Origin: Mycobacterium sp. IS-1496
GTDB lineage: Bacteria; Actinomycetota; Actinomycetes; Mycobacteriales; Mycobacteriaceae
Assembly: GCF_001499995.1 (NCBI RefSeq)
Contig: NZ_LQIU01000038.1
Span: forward strand, 1-34,933
Length of the DNA stretch: 34,933 nt
Reading direction: 5' to 3'
The notes under the pieces were generated by a model. It saw only the letters and a list, made by a program, of their open reading frames with translations, was not told the DNA's origin and ran no database searches. Position numbers and translations under genes: made by a program. Positions 17,645-26,308 of this stretch are shown one piece after another. Numbering within the stretch: position 1 is the first letter of the stretch; every line of letters starts with the position of its first letter.

Positions 17645-18694
17645 TCACGGCTGCTTCTGGCCGGGGATGCCCTCGTAGGCGATGTCCCCGGTCTCGAGGT
17701 TCTTGTTGGTCAGGTCGGTCAGACCGGCGAGGAACTCCTGCCGTCCGGTGACCACGTGCTCGATCGCGACGTCGACGTTGTCCTTGGTGATGGCCGGCAT
17801 GACGTAGACCGGCTTGGTGTCGACTTGCTCGCCCTTGGCGAGCTTGTTGGCGACGGCCAGCCCGGCGGACAGTTCGACGGTGCCGTTCTGCAGTGAGGTG
17901 CCGATGAACTCGCCGCTCTTGACGGCGTTGAGGCCGTCCTCGATGCCGTCGATCCCGACGATCGGCACGTCGTTGCGGCCGGCCTCCTTCAGAGCCTGCA
18001 GGGCGCCCAGACCCATGTCGTCGTTCTCGGCGACCACGCCGTTGATCTGCGGTCCGAAACCGGAGATCCAGTTCTTCATCTTGTTGACGGCCTCGTCGCG
18101 CTTCCAGTTCGCGGTGTCGGTGGCGAGCACCTTGATGTCCGGGTAGCGGGACAGCACGTTGTTGATGCCCTTGGTGCGGTCGATCTCGCCGGACTGCCCG
18201 AGCGGACCCTGCAGGATCACGATGTTGCCGCGGCCGCCGAGGCGGTCGGCCATCATCTGCATTTCCTGTTCACCGGCGGCCACGTCGTCGGGCTGGACGC
18301 TGGCGGCCACGTCGGGACTGTCGAGCGCGGCGTTCACCGGGACGAGCGGGATGTTCTTGGCCTTGGCCTGGGCCACCTGCGGGGCCAGCGAATCGGCCTG
18401 CACCGGAACGACGATGATCGCGTCGACGCCCTGGTTGATCATGGAGTCGACCTGGCTGGCCTGGGTCGCGACGTCGAGATTGGCCGAGTTCCAGACCAGT
18501 TCGATGTTGTTGTCCTTCGCGTACTGGTCCATACCCTCTTTGCCCGCGGTGATGAACGAGCTCATGTCGTACACCGTGACGCCGATGCGGGTGGTGTCGC
18601 CGTTGGCGGCGGTGTCCCCGGCTCCGCAGGCGGTCAGGCCCAGCCCCAGCACGACGGCAGAGGCGATGGCGAACGTCTTTGTCCCCAGTTTCAT
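17645..18694 (-). CDS. ABC transporter sugar/polyol-binding lipoprotein, copy 1
   Basis: This 349-residue type I periplasmic-binding lipoprotein has the lipobox LTAC (Cys23 counted from the chosen start). Motifs match the downstream copy almost throughout (TRIGVTVYDMSSFI, NSANLDVATQASQVDSMINQ, NDDMGLGALQAL, PVYVMPAITKDN). Substitutions that separate the copies include N/L after NSAN, PLLAVNAALETPDLAG versus PLVPVNAALDSPDVAA, and the last 60 residues. Two in-frame ATGs lie six bases apart; the second is preferred because AGAAGAG then sits at proper spacing. It is followed by copy 2 after 46 bp and preceded by the permease gene after 48 bp. Together the two proteins probably give one transporter two ligand specificities. 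Confidence 0.93.
   Translation of the reverse strand: MKLGTKTFAIASAVVLGLGLTACGAGDTAANGDTTRIGVTVYDMSSFITAGKEGMDQYAKDNNIELVWNSANLDVATQASQVDSMINQGVDAIIVVPVQADSLAPQVAQAKAKNIPLVPVNAALDSPDVAASVQPDDVAAGEQEMQMMADRLGGRGNIVILQGPLGQSGEIDRTKGINNVLSRYPDIKVLATDTANWKRDEAVNKMKNWISGFGPQINGVVAENDDMGLGALQALKEAGRNDVPIVGIDGIEDGLNAVKSGEFIGTSLQNGTVELSAGLAVANKLAKGEQVDTKPVYVMPAITKDNVDVAIEHVVTGRQEFLAGLTDLTNKNLETGDIAYEGIPGQKQP
17849..17911 (-). repeat. Identical DNA block shared by tandem binding-protein genes (copy 1)
   Basis: This is the partner of the 63-base block at 16753-16815. Shorter identical runs flank both blocks, so exchange between the copies remains possible. Confidence 0.9.
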
Positions 18695-18742
18695 GTGCAT
18701 CTCTTCTCGTGTTGTTCGGTCTTCAGAGGCTTCGGCATGGCG

Positions 18743-19777
18743 TCATGTTCGTCGGCGCGACGACCACACGTCGATCGCCACCGCCGACACGATCAGCACG
18801 CCCTTGATGACGTCCTGCCAGTAGGCGGGGACGACCAGGATGTCCAGACCGTTGTTCAGCGTCTGGATCATCAACAGGCCCAGCGCGGTTCCCCAGATCG
18901 TGCCGCGCCCGCCCATCAGGCTGGCCCCGCCGATGACCACCGCGGCGATCGCGTCGAGTTCGTAGCCCTGCCCGAGGTTGGGCGGGCCGGAGATGACGCG
19001 CGAGGCCAGCATCACACCGGAGAGCCCGGCCAGCAGTCCGGAGAACGCGTACACACTGAACAGCACGTTCTTGGCGTTGATACCCGCGATCTCGGCCGCG
19101 TTCCGGTTACCGCCCACGGCGTACACGCGCATGCCGTAGGTGGTCCGCTTCATCACGATGGCCAGCGCGATGATGCCCAGGATCATCAGCAGCACCGGGA
19201 TCTGCAGGCCGAGGATCTTCGTGTTCGCGATCGACCCGAACTCCGCGGGCAGCCCGTTGATCGGTGCGCCACCGCCGATGACGTAGGCCATACCGGACCC
19301 CGCCGTCAGCGTGCCCAATGTCGCGATGAACGGTGGAACATTGAGGCGCGACACCATGATTCCGTTCAGGCATCCGACGGCCAGGCCGACCAGCATCGCC
19401 ACCAGCACGGTCATCCAGACCTGCCCCGGGTTGGCCTTCGCGGTGGCGGCGCCGGCCATCGCCGAGACCGCGATCACGCTGCCGACCGACAGATCGATGC
19501 CGCCGGTCAGGATGACCAGGGTCTGCCCCAGCGCGATCAGCGCGAAGGGCGCCGCGGCGACCAGGATCGTCACCAGGTTGTCCACCGTCGAGAATCGCGC
19601 GCTGCGGTAGCTGAAGTAGGCGATCACCAGCAGCAGGATGATCACCATGGCGTAGCGAAGGGTGATGCCGGCGAACCATTCCTTCGAGAACAGTTTCACC
19701 GGTTCGCCGGTGATCGGCGACGCCACGGTGGTGGCGCCGCCCGATCCCTTGCCGCCGGTGTTGAGTTGAGTGGTCAC
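18743..19777 (-). CDS. RbsC-type sugar ABC transporter permease
   Basis: This 344-residue inner-membrane protein has about nine hydrophobic segments after a cytosolic N-terminus of about 40 residues. The RbsC/AraH/XylH signatures are present: ALGQTLVILTGGIDLSVGS (about 82-100), NVPPFIATLGTL, and the cytosolic coupling loop GMRVYAVGGNRNAAEIAGIN; GGASLMGGRGTIWGT lies near the end. It forms the channel for the two binding proteins and is energised by the ATPase encoded just upstream. It begins with GTG, whose last bases overlap the ATPase stop (GTGA), showing translational coupling. The transported polyol is inferred from the operon, not from the permease. Confidence 0.93.
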   Translation of the reverse strand: MTTQLNTGGKGSGGATTVASPITGEPVKLFSKEWFAGITLRYAMVIILLLVIAYFSYRSARFSTVDNLVTILVAAAPFALIALGQTLVILTGGIDLSVGSVIAVSAMAGAATAKANPGQVWMTVLVAMLVGLAVGCLNGIMVSRLNVPPFIATLGTLTAGSGMAYVIGGGAPINGLPAEFGSIANTKILGLQIPVLLMILGIIALAIVMKRTTYGMRVYAVGGNRNAAEIAGINAKNVLFSVYAFSGLLAGLSGVMLASRVISGPPNLGQGYELDAIAAVVIGGASLMGGRGTIWGTALGLLMIQTLNNGLDILVVPAYWQDVIKGVLIVSAVAIDVWSSRRRT

Positions 19778-21324
19778 GGGTTTCTCTCCTCAGGCGTGCG
19801 GTCCGATTGGGGCGCTTGGGTTTTCGCGTCGAGCGCGGTGGCGAGCCGGAACACCGACTCCTGGACCTCCGGGTGGTCGAGCGCGTCGCGGTCCAGTTCG
19901 CCGACCAGGGCGCCGCCCCGCATGACGAACGCCCGGTGCGACAGGCCGACGACTTCGGGCATGTCCGAGGAGGCCATCAGCACGGCCATCCCGCGTGCGG
20001 CGAATTCGGTGATGATGCGGTAGATCTCGCTGCGCGCGCCGACGTCGACACCGCGCGTCGGTTCGTCGAGCAGCAGGACGTTGACGTCACCGGTCAGCCA
20101 GCGCGCCAGCACCACCTTCTGCTGGTTGCCGCCCGACAGGGTGCCCACCTCCTGGCCCAGGCCGCGGCTGCGCAGCCGCACCGACGACATGACGTCCGAG
20201 ACCGCCTTGGTGCGGGCCTTGCCGCGCAGCCAGCCCGCCACCGAGAACGACGACAGACGGGGCAGCGACCCGTTGTCGAGCACGCTCATCGACAGCACGA
20301 CGCCGGAGAGCTTGCGGTCCTCGGGCACCATCGCCATGCCCGCGGTGATCGCGGCGGCGGGATGGTTGCGCTTGACCGCCTTGCCTTTCACCAGGATCTC
20401 GCCCGCGGTGGTGTGGCGGGCACCGAAGATCGCCTCGAGCAGTTCGGTGCGGCCCGCGCCGACGAGGCCGGCCAGCCCGACGATCTCGCCGGCCCGCACG
20501 GTGAACGACACCGGCTCCGAGGCGCCTTCGACCTGCAGGTCCCGCAGTTCGAGCACGGTGTCGGCGCCGGGTTCGGGACGGTCCGGGAACAGCGCCTCGA
20601 GCTCGCGGCCGATCATGGCGGTGACGATGTCGTCGTCGGTGATCTCGGCGATCGGCTCGTCCAGGATCAGCCCGCCGTCGCGGAGCACCACGACACGGTC
20701 GGCGATGGCGCGGATCTCGGCCATCTTGTGCGTCGTGTACACCATCGCCACACCGTGATCGCGCAGCCGGCGCACGATCTCATAGAGGCCCTCGACCTCC
20801 CGTTCCGAGATCGCCGACGTCGGCTCGTCCAGCATCACCACCTGGGCGCCGGTCCGCGCGGCCTTGACGATCTCGACGATCTGGCGCAGCCCGACGGGCA
20901 GGCTGCCCATGCGCGCGGTCGGCGAGATGTCGACACCGAAGACCGCCAGCGCGTCGCGCGCTTCGTCGATCATGGCCCGGCGGTTGAGGAACGGGCCCAC
21001 CTTGAGTTCGCGGCCCACGAACAGGTTCTCGTAGACGGTCATGTCCTCGATGGACGCCAGTTCCTGCGGCACGATCGCCACCCCGTGCCGGACCGCGTCC
21101 CGGGTGTTGCCCGGGGTGAGCGCAGTGCCCTGCACCGTGACGGTGCCGTGGTCGGCGCTGTACTGACCGCTGACGATCTTCATCAGCGTGGACTTGCCCG
21201 CACCGTTCTCCCCTGCCAGTGCGGTGACGGTGCCCGGCTCCAGGTTGAGCGTGATGCCCTTGAGCACGGGCACACCGCCGAAGCTCTTCTCGATGCCCGC
21301 GCATTCCAGCAGCGCCTGGGTCAT
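19774..21324 (-). CDS. RbsA/XylG-type sugar ABC transporter ATPase (two domains)
   Basis: This 516-residue duplicated ATPase belongs to the carbohydrate uptake 2 (CUT2) type. Domain 1 has Walker A GENGAGKST and Walker B VVMLDEPTSAIS with signature LPVGLRQ; domain 2 has the degenerate Walker A GLVGAGRTE usual for RbsA/XylG and a full signature LSGGNQQKV with LLLDEPTRGVD. Only the first site is expected to bind ATP in the standard way. The ATG overlaps the stop of the upstream dehydrogenase gene (ATGA); the frame is open far upstream but that part is shadow reading of the neighbouring genes. It powers import of the polyol or sugar through the adjacent permease. Confidence 0.95.
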   Translation of the reverse strand: MTQALLECAGIEKSFGGVPVLKGITLNLEPGTVTALAGENGAGKSTLMKIVSGQYSADHGTVTVQGTALTPGNTRDAVRHGVAIVPQELASIEDMTVYENLFVGRELKVGPFLNRRAMIDEARDALAVFGVDISPTARMGSLPVGLRQIVEIVKAARTGAQVVMLDEPTSAISEREVEGLYEIVRRLRDHGVAMVYTTHKMAEIRAIADRVVVLRDGGLILDEPIAEITDDDIVTAMIGRELEALFPDRPEPGADTVLELRDLQVEGASEPVSFTVRAGEIVGLAGLVGAGRTELLEAIFGARHTTAGEILVKGKAVKRNHPAAAITAGMAMVPEDRKLSGVVLSMSVLDNGSLPRLSSFSVAGWLRGKARTKAVSDVMSSVRLRSRGLGQEVGTLSGGNQQKVVLARWLTGDVNVLLLDEPTRGVDVGARSEIYRIITEFAARGMAVLMASSDMPEVVGLSHRAFVMRGGALVGELDRDALDHPEVQESVFRLATALDAKTQAPQSDRTPEERNP

Positions 21325-22370
21325 ACCGAACCTCCCACTGTCACCAGCACTTTGACGTTCTCGGCGTCCGCCGATGCGGCGAACGCCTCGGCCGCGTGGT
21401 CGAGATCGAAGTCGGCGCTGATGATCTCGTCGACCGGCACGATGCCCGAGCTCAGCAGGTCCATCGCGGCGGTGAAGTCGTCGCGCACGTACATCAGGTT
21501 GCCGATCAGCGCGAGTTCGCGGTCCTGGATCAGTCCGAGCGGCACCGGCGTGGACCCTTCGGCGACGCCGACGATCATGACCGCACCGCCCTTGTCGACG
21601 AGGTCGACCGCCAGCGCGACCGTGCTTTCGCGCGACACGCAGTCGACGACCACCGCGGCGGGCCCGCCGAGCAGCCGCTGCGCGGTGGCGACCGCATCGT
21701 CGGCGGTGGGGTCGAATACGCCGACGGCGCCGAGGCGTTCGGCGCGCGCCCGCTTGGACTCCAGCAGGTCGGCCACCACGACCCGCGCGCCCGCGTGCCG
21801 GGCGGCCAGCAGCGTGAACAGCCCGATGGGGCCCGCGCCGATCACCACGACCGTGCGGTCCCGCAGATCTCCGACGAGTCCGGCGGCCCGTCGCACGGTG
21901 TGCACCGGGGTGGCGAGCGGTTCGATGAGGATCGCGTGCCGGTCGTCGAGTTCGTCGGGCAGCGCGACGAGGCGGTCGACGGGGATGGTGAACGAGTCGG
22001 CGAGCGCCCCCGCGGTCTGGCAGCCGAACACCAGCAGTTCCCGGCAGATGTTGTACCGCCCGGCACGGCACTGGGTGCAGCGCCCGCAGGCGAGGTTGGG
22101 TTCGATGGTCACCCTGGTGCCCAGCCAGGATTCGTCCACACCGCGACCGACGGCGTCGACCACACCCACCGCCTCGTGGCCGGGGCGGTACGGCAGGTCG
22201 ATGAACGGGTGCCTGCCGCACGCGGCGTGCAGATCCGAACCGCAGATGCCCACCAGCGACGTCCGGACCCGCGCCTCCCCGGGCGCGGGGCTGTCGGTGG
22301 CCGCCGTCTCGACGACCACGTCGTCGAGCGAGGCCACCACCACGCGGCGGTTCGAAGCGGGCGTCACCAT
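21321..22370 (-). CDS. Zinc-dependent alcohol dehydrogenase (MDR family), polyol type
   Basis: This 349-residue NAD(P)-dependent dehydrogenase has catalytic zinc ligands Cys43 (GICGSDLH) and His65-Glu66 (GHEA). The structural zinc lobe has Cys95, Cys98, Cys101 and Cys109 at the classic spacing. The nucleotide-binding Rossmann motif is VVVIGAGPIGLFTLL. It most resembles sorbitol/threonine dehydrogenase-like enzymes and should oxidise a polyol or its ketose derivative. The first codon (ATG) overlaps the last bases of the SDR gene, and its stop overlaps the ATPase start, placing it inside the polyol operon. It is only distantly similar to the second MDR enzyme encoded upstream, so the two probably act on different substrates or stereocentres. 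Confidence 0.88.
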   Translation of the reverse strand: MVTPASNRRVVVASLDDVVVETAATDSPAPGEARVRTSLVGICGSDLHAACGRHPFIDLPYRPGHEAVGVVDAVGRGVDESWLGTRVTIEPNLACGRCTQCRAGRYNICRELLVFGCQTAGALADSFTIPVDRLVALPDELDDRHAILIEPLATPVHTVRRAAGLVGDLRDRTVVVIGAGPIGLFTLLAARHAGARVVVADLLESKRARAERLGAVGVFDPTADDAVATAQRLLGGPAAVVVDCVSRESTVALAVDLVDKGGAVMIVGVAEGSTPVPLGLIQDRELALIGNLMYVRDDFTAAMDLLSSGIVPVDEIISADFDLDHAAEAFAASADAENVKVLVTVGGSV

Positions 22371-23131
22371 GCGGTGTACCCACCGTCGGCGACCAGCACC
22401 GAACCGGTGATGAACGAGGCGGCGTCGCTGGCGAGGAAGACCACGCTGGGGGCGATCTCCTCGGGTAGCGCGTACCGCTGCTGCGGGGTGTCGTCGATCC
22501 AGTGCCGCTTGAACTCGGGCTTGTCCACGGGCGCCATCTCGGTCTTGACGTAACCGGGTGCCAGCGCGTTGACCCGGATGCCCAGCGGCGCCCATTCGGC
22601 GGCAAGCGATTTGGTGAGGTGGTGGACCGCGGCCTTGGACGCGTTGTAGGCCGGCTGCATCTGGGGGCGGTTCACGATCAGCCCGGACATCGACCCGATG
22701 TTGACAACCGAACCGGATCCGCGCTCGCGCATGTGCGCCCCCACGGCCAGCGAGCACGCCCACAGCGCCTTGACGTTGAGGTCGAACACCGAATCCCACT
22801 GCTGCTCGGTGACGTCCCAGGATTCTGCGTGGTAGCAGGTGCCCGCGTTGTTGACGAGGATGTCGACGTGGCCGAGCGCCGAGATCGCCTCGGCGGTCAT
22901 CCGGTCGACGTCGGCCGCGCTGGTGATGTCGGCGGTGATCGGGTGCAGGCGCAGCCCGGCGGCCTGCGCTTCTTCGGCGGTCTCCTGGTTGCGCTCGGCG
23001 CTGCGCCCGGCGATCGCCACCTGCGCGCCGGCCTGGGCGAGACCGAACGCGAACGCCTTACCCAGACCCTGGTTACCGCCGGTGACCAGCGCGGTACGGC
23101 CGGTGAGGTCGAACGGGGAACGGTTGCTCAT
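22364..23131 (-). CDS. Short-chain dehydrogenase/reductase (SDR), operon member
   Basis: This 255-residue classical SDR has the cofactor motif TGGNQGLG (residues 17-24), NNAG in the fourth strand, and the catalytic pair Tyr162 and Lys166 (YNASK) with the preceding Ser in VVNIGSMSG. It ends ADGGYTAW. It fits gluconate-5-dehydrogenase and xylitol/arabinitol dehydrogenase-like SDRs. An AAAGG ribosome-binding site lies upstream of the ATG. It is coupled to the following zinc dehydrogenase gene by a 7-bp overlap. It is presumably one of three oxidoreductases that convert the imported polyol to a ketose; the exact substrate is open. Confidence 0.9.
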   Translation of the reverse strand: MSNRSPFDLTGRTALVTGGNQGLGKAFAFGLAQAGAQVAIAGRSAERNQETAEEAQAAGLRLHPITADITSAADVDRMTAEAISALGHVDILVNNAGTCYHAESWDVTEQQWDSVFDLNVKALWACSLAVGAHMRERGSGSVVNIGSMSGLIVNRPQMQPAYNASKAAVHHLTKSLAAEWAPLGIRVNALAPGYVKTEMAPVDKPEFKRHWIDDTPQQRYALPEEIAPSVVFLASDAASFITGSVLVADGGYTAW

Positions 23132-23140
23132 GGGGGCCTT

Positions 23141-24169
23141 TCAGTTGGGGACGACGATGGATTTGAGGCTGGCCGGGTCGGTGTCGCTGTCGAGCGCATC
23201 ACCGACGTGCTCGAGGTCGTAGCGACCGGTGACCATCGCGTCGAGGTCGACGGCGCCCGACTGTACGAGATGGATTGCCGCAGGCCAGGTGTCGGTGTAG
23301 CGGAACACGCCGGTGACGGTGATCTCGAGATTCGCGATGTGACTGACCGGCAACGCGTACTCGTCGGCACCCATGCCGACCAGCACGACGCGCCCGGCGG
23401 GGCCGACGGCCTTGATGCCGCTGACGACGGCCGCGGGCACCCCCGTGGCGTCGACGAACGCATCGACCGGTTCGATCGCCGAGACGTCGACGGCGGTCGG
23501 GTCGAGTACCTCGGTGGCGCCGAACTCAAGAGCCTTCTCCCGGCGGGACTCGATCAGGTCGGTGACCACGATGCGAGAGGCCCCGAACGCCCGCGCGGCC
23601 TGCGCGCAGATGACGCCGATCGGCCCGGCACCCGCGATCAGGATCGACGATCCGGGAACGATGCCGGCCTTGCGCATGGTGGCGATCGCCACCGACAGCG
23701 GCTCGAGCAGTGCGGCCGCCTCGTCGCTCATGGAATCCGGTACGGGGTGCGCCATTTCGGCGTCGATGGTGACGTAGCGGCAGAACGCCCCGTCCACCGG
23801 CGGGGTGGCGTAGAACTTCATGTGCGGGCAGAGGTTGTAGCGGCCCGCGGTGCACTGTCGGCACCGCCGGCAGGGGAACTGCGGTTCCACCGCAACGCGC
23901 TGGCCGACCCGCGCCGGATCGACGGCCTCGCCGGCCGCGGCGATGCGCCCCGACAGTTCATGGCCCAGGATCATCGGCTCCTCGACGACGAAATCGCCGA
24001 TCCGGCCGTGGCGGTAGTAGTGCACATCCGAACCGCACACCCCGACCGCGGCCACCTCGACGAGCACCTCGTGCGGACCGGGCGCCGGCACCGGTCGCTC
24101 CTCGATCTGCAGCGTGCCCACCCCGGTCATCACACTGGCGCGCATGGTGGCGTCGACCGTGTCTGTCAT
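23141..24169 (-). CDS. Sorbitol/xylitol dehydrogenase-like zinc alcohol dehydrogenase
   Basis: This 342-residue MDR enzyme has catalytic zinc ligands Cys45 (GVCGSDVHYYRHGRIG) and His70-Glu71 (LGHELSG). The structural zinc cysteines are Cys100, 103, 106 and 114 (CRRCRQCTAGRYNLC), and the cofactor motif is ILIAGAGPIGVICAQAARAFGAS. DVHYYRHGRIGDFVV and KFYATPPVDGAFCRYV are hallmarks of the sorbitol/xylitol dehydrogenase branch, so NAD-dependent oxidation of a pentitol or tetritol to a 2-ketose is the best prediction (for example xylitol to D-xylulose). The ATG at 24169 with AGAGGAA upstream is preferred to the in-frame region further upstream, which lies in the preceding gene. Only one base separates it from the epimerase-like gene. 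Confidence 0.9.
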   Translation of the reverse strand: MTDTVDATMRASVMTGVGTLQIEERPVPAPGPHEVLVEVAAVGVCGSDVHYYRHGRIGDFVVEEPMILGHELSGRIAAAGEAVDPARVGQRVAVEPQFPCRRCRQCTAGRYNLCPHMKFYATPPVDGAFCRYVTIDAEMAHPVPDSMSDEAAALLEPLSVAIATMRKAGIVPGSSILIAGAGPIGVICAQAARAFGASRIVVTDLIESRREKALEFGATEVLDPTAVDVSAIEPVDAFVDATGVPAAVVSGIKAVGPAGRVVLVGMGADEYALPVSHIANLEITVTGVFRYTDTWPAAIHLVQSGAVDLDAMVTGRYDLEHVGDALDSDTDPASLKSIVVPN

Positions 24170-24170
24170 C

Positions 24171-24830
24171 TCATTCCTCTCGGTCCGCGGGGCCGGCGAG
24201 CAACGCCCGTCCGACCACCATCGCTTCGGCGCCGGCCGTGACACACAGCGGCGCAACGTCTTCGGTGACCCCGCCGTCGACGATCACGGGGAGTTCCTCC
24301 GCACGGTCGGTCGCGAGGGCTGTCACGATGCCCAGGCGCTCGACGCGGCAGCGGCCACGGGTGCCCGGTTCGATGAGCATCACCAGCACGCCGTCGGGTG
24401 CGGCGGGCCAGTGCGGATCGGTGCCCAGTCCGTCCCACTCCTGCCACAGCGCCACCCACGCCGAGGCGCCTGCGTCGCGGACCGCGGCGGCGCGCTCCTC
24501 GGTGAACGCCGCCCACGGCAGGAACACCTTGGCGGGTTGGCAGGTCAGCACATGCGCCAGTCGGGCGTCGACGAATTCGGGCGAGCCGATCAGGTGAACG
24601 TCGAAGCCGGACGGGCCGACTGTGTCCGCGATGTCGGCGAGTTCGGTCAGAGCGACACCGGCGGGCAGGCCTTCGTTCTCGGCCATGAGGTCGACGTGCA
24701 CGCCGAGCCCGGCCTCGTGCATCGCCCTGGCCGCCGCGGTGCGCGCGGGCGGCGGCACCGCGTACACCGAACCGGCGAGCAGGCCCGGGTAGTCGCGGTG
24801 CCACGGTGCGAGCGGCGCGGCGGCGGTCAC
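24171..24830 (-). CDS. Ribulose-phosphate 3-epimerase-like TIM-barrel protein
   Basis: This 219-residue protein retains the metal-site residues of the epimerase family: His45 and Asp47 (GVHVDLM), His79 (FDVHLIG) and Asp185 (IVDGGV), plus the phosphate-loop-like VMLIEPGTRGR and the C-terminal AEAMVVGRALLAG. The usual MDGHFVPN stretch after the first Asp is replaced by MAENEGLPAG, so the substrate may differ from ribulose 5-phosphate. Together with the kinase it would interconvert ketose phosphates such as xylulose 5-phosphate and ribulose 5-phosphate, or a tetrulose analogue. It starts with GTG overlapping the kinase stop (GTGA); the Arg-rich open frame upstream is shadow reading of the kinase gene. 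Confidence 0.78.
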   Translation of the reverse strand: MTAAAPLAPWHRDYPGLLAGSVYAVPPPARTAAARAMHEAGLGVHVDLMAENEGLPAGVALTELADIADTVGPSGFDVHLIGSPEFVDARLAHVLTCQPAKVFLPWAAFTEERAAAVRDAGASAWVALWQEWDGLGTDPHWPAAPDGVLVMLIEPGTRGRCRVERLGIVTALATDRAEELPVIVDGGVTEDVAPLCVTAGAEAMVVGRALLAGPADREE

Positions 24831-26308
24831 GACCCCACACCGTTCTCCAGCAGAGGCGACGCCGCCAGTTGCGCCCAGCGCGCCCGCAGCGCGGCCAGGT
24901 CGCGGCCGGTGCGCCGCGGCGAAACACGGTGCCGCACAGTCGGTTGCCACTGTTTGGCGAGATCGGCCAGGCCGGCGACGTCGCAGCTTGTGGCGACGGC
25001 GGCGGCCTGCACACAGGCTCCGCGGGCGGTGGCCTCGTCGGCGTCGAGCACGGTGACCTCGTCGTCGAGCAGGTCGGCGAGCAGCGCAAGGGTGGCCGGT
25101 GACCGGGTACCGCCGCCGACCGCGGTCGCGGCACCGCTGACGTCCACGCCGCACGCGCGCAGGCTGTCGCGTGCGCTCATCAGCGACAGCAGCGGCCCTT
25201 CCACGAACGCTCGCGCCAGTTCCTCGCGGGTGGTGTGGGAGGTGAGGTCGGCGAACGCGCCCCTGGCATCCGGGCGGTCCGGTTTACGTTCACCGTCGAG
25301 GAACGGCACCAGCACGGGACCCTGCGCCTCCCCGGCGCCGAGCGCGAGATCCGCCAGGCCGGTCAGGTCGGTGCCCAGCAGCCGGGCGGCGACATCGGAG
25401 ACCCGTGCCGCGTTGAGCGTGCTCACCAGCGGCAGGTAGCCCCCGGTCAGATCCGCGACGCCGTCGACCATGCCGTTCTCGTCGAAAACCGGTGTGCGCG
25501 AGGACGTCGCGACGACACCGGAGGTGCCGATGCCGATGTACTGGTCTCCGTCGCGCAGACCGAGACCGAGGTAGGCGGCGTGCTGATCGCCCCCGCCCGG
25601 TCCGACCACCACCTCACCGCCGATTCCGAGCATCTCGGCGGCGGCGGCGCGCAGCATGCCGGCCGGCTCGCACGGACCGAGCACCGTCGGCAGCATCGAC
25701 TGCCAGTCCCGCACGCCGCCGGCCAGGTCGAGGTACTCGGGGATCCACGCACCGGCCGCCACGTCGAAGTACCCGGTGCCCGACGCCTCGGAGCGGTCCG
25801 TGACCGGCCGCCCCGTCAGCCAGTAGGTCAGGTAGTCGTGCGGGAGCAGGATCGTCGCCGCCCGGTCGAGGACTCCGGGTTCGTGTTGGGCGACCCACGC
25901 GAGTTTGGCGATGGTGAACGCGGCGTTGGGCGCCGAGCCGATGCGGTGGATCCACGCCGGAACCCCGATCCGCGCGGCCAGCGCGCGCAGCGCGGAGGCG
26001 CCGGTCGTGTCGTTCCACAGTTTCGCGGGCCGCAGTGGGTTGCCGTGGACGTCGAGGATCACCAGACCGTGACACTGTGCGGCCACCGCGATCGCCCGGA
26101 TGGCGGGCGGCTGGGCGCACTGTGCGAGCGCGGCCCGGGTGGCGGCGATCAAGGCCGATACCCAGTCGAGCGGATGCTGTTCACTGCAGGGCGGGAAGGC
26201 CGGGGGGTGCGGCGCCGAACCGCAGCCCAGCAGTTCGCCGGTGGTCAGATCGCGGATCTCCACCTTGCACGACTGTGTCGACGAGTCGACTCCGAGTACG
26301 GCGGTCAT
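24827..26308 (-). CDS. xylB: FGGY-family carbohydrate kinase, xylulokinase-like
   Basis: This 493-residue kinase has the two-domain FGGY fold. The N-terminal phosphate-binding motif is LGVDSSTQSCKVEI; the substrate region includes QCHGLVILD and LWNDTTG; the catalytic base is Asp241 in GPGGGDQHAAYLG; the C-terminal ATP-binding part has ATAVGGGTRSPATLALLADLL and DADEATARGACVQAA. Length and motifs fit D-xylulokinase better than glycerol kinase, but related ketose kinases (ribulo-, erythrulokinase) cannot be excluded. It would trap the ketose made by the dehydrogenases. The ATG overlaps the stop of the SIS gene (ATGA), and its own stop overlaps the epimerase-like start, so phosphorylation and epimerisation are tightly coupled. 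Confidence 0.88.
   Translation of the reverse strand: MTAVLGVDSSTQSCKVEIRDLTTGELLGCGSAPHPPAFPPCSEQHPLDWVSALIAATRAALAQCAQPPAIRAIAVAAQCHGLVILDVHGNPLRPAKLWNDTTGASALRALAARIGVPAWIHRIGSAPNAAFTIAKLAWVAQHEPGVLDRAATILLPHDYLTYWLTGRPVTDRSEASGTGYFDVAAGAWIPEYLDLAGGVRDWQSMLPTVLGPCEPAGMLRAAAAEMLGIGGEVVVGPGGGDQHAAYLGLGLRDGDQYIGIGTSGVVATSSRTPVFDENGMVDGVADLTGGYLPLVSTLNAARVSDVAARLLGTDLTGLADLALGAGEAQGPVLVPFLDGERKPDRPDARGAFADLTSHTTREELARAFVEGPLLSLMSARDSLRACGVDVSGAATAVGGGTRSPATLALLADLLDDEVTVLDADEATARGACVQAAAVATSCDVAGLADLAKQWQPTVRHRVSPRRTGRDLAALRARWAQLAASPLLENGVGS

Noticed and set aside
19807..22410. Long open frame on the plus strand across the ABC ATPase and dehydrogenase genes
   Set aside because: It spans two clear genes on the other strand and encodes a low-complexity Arg/Asp/His-rich product with no recognisable motif.
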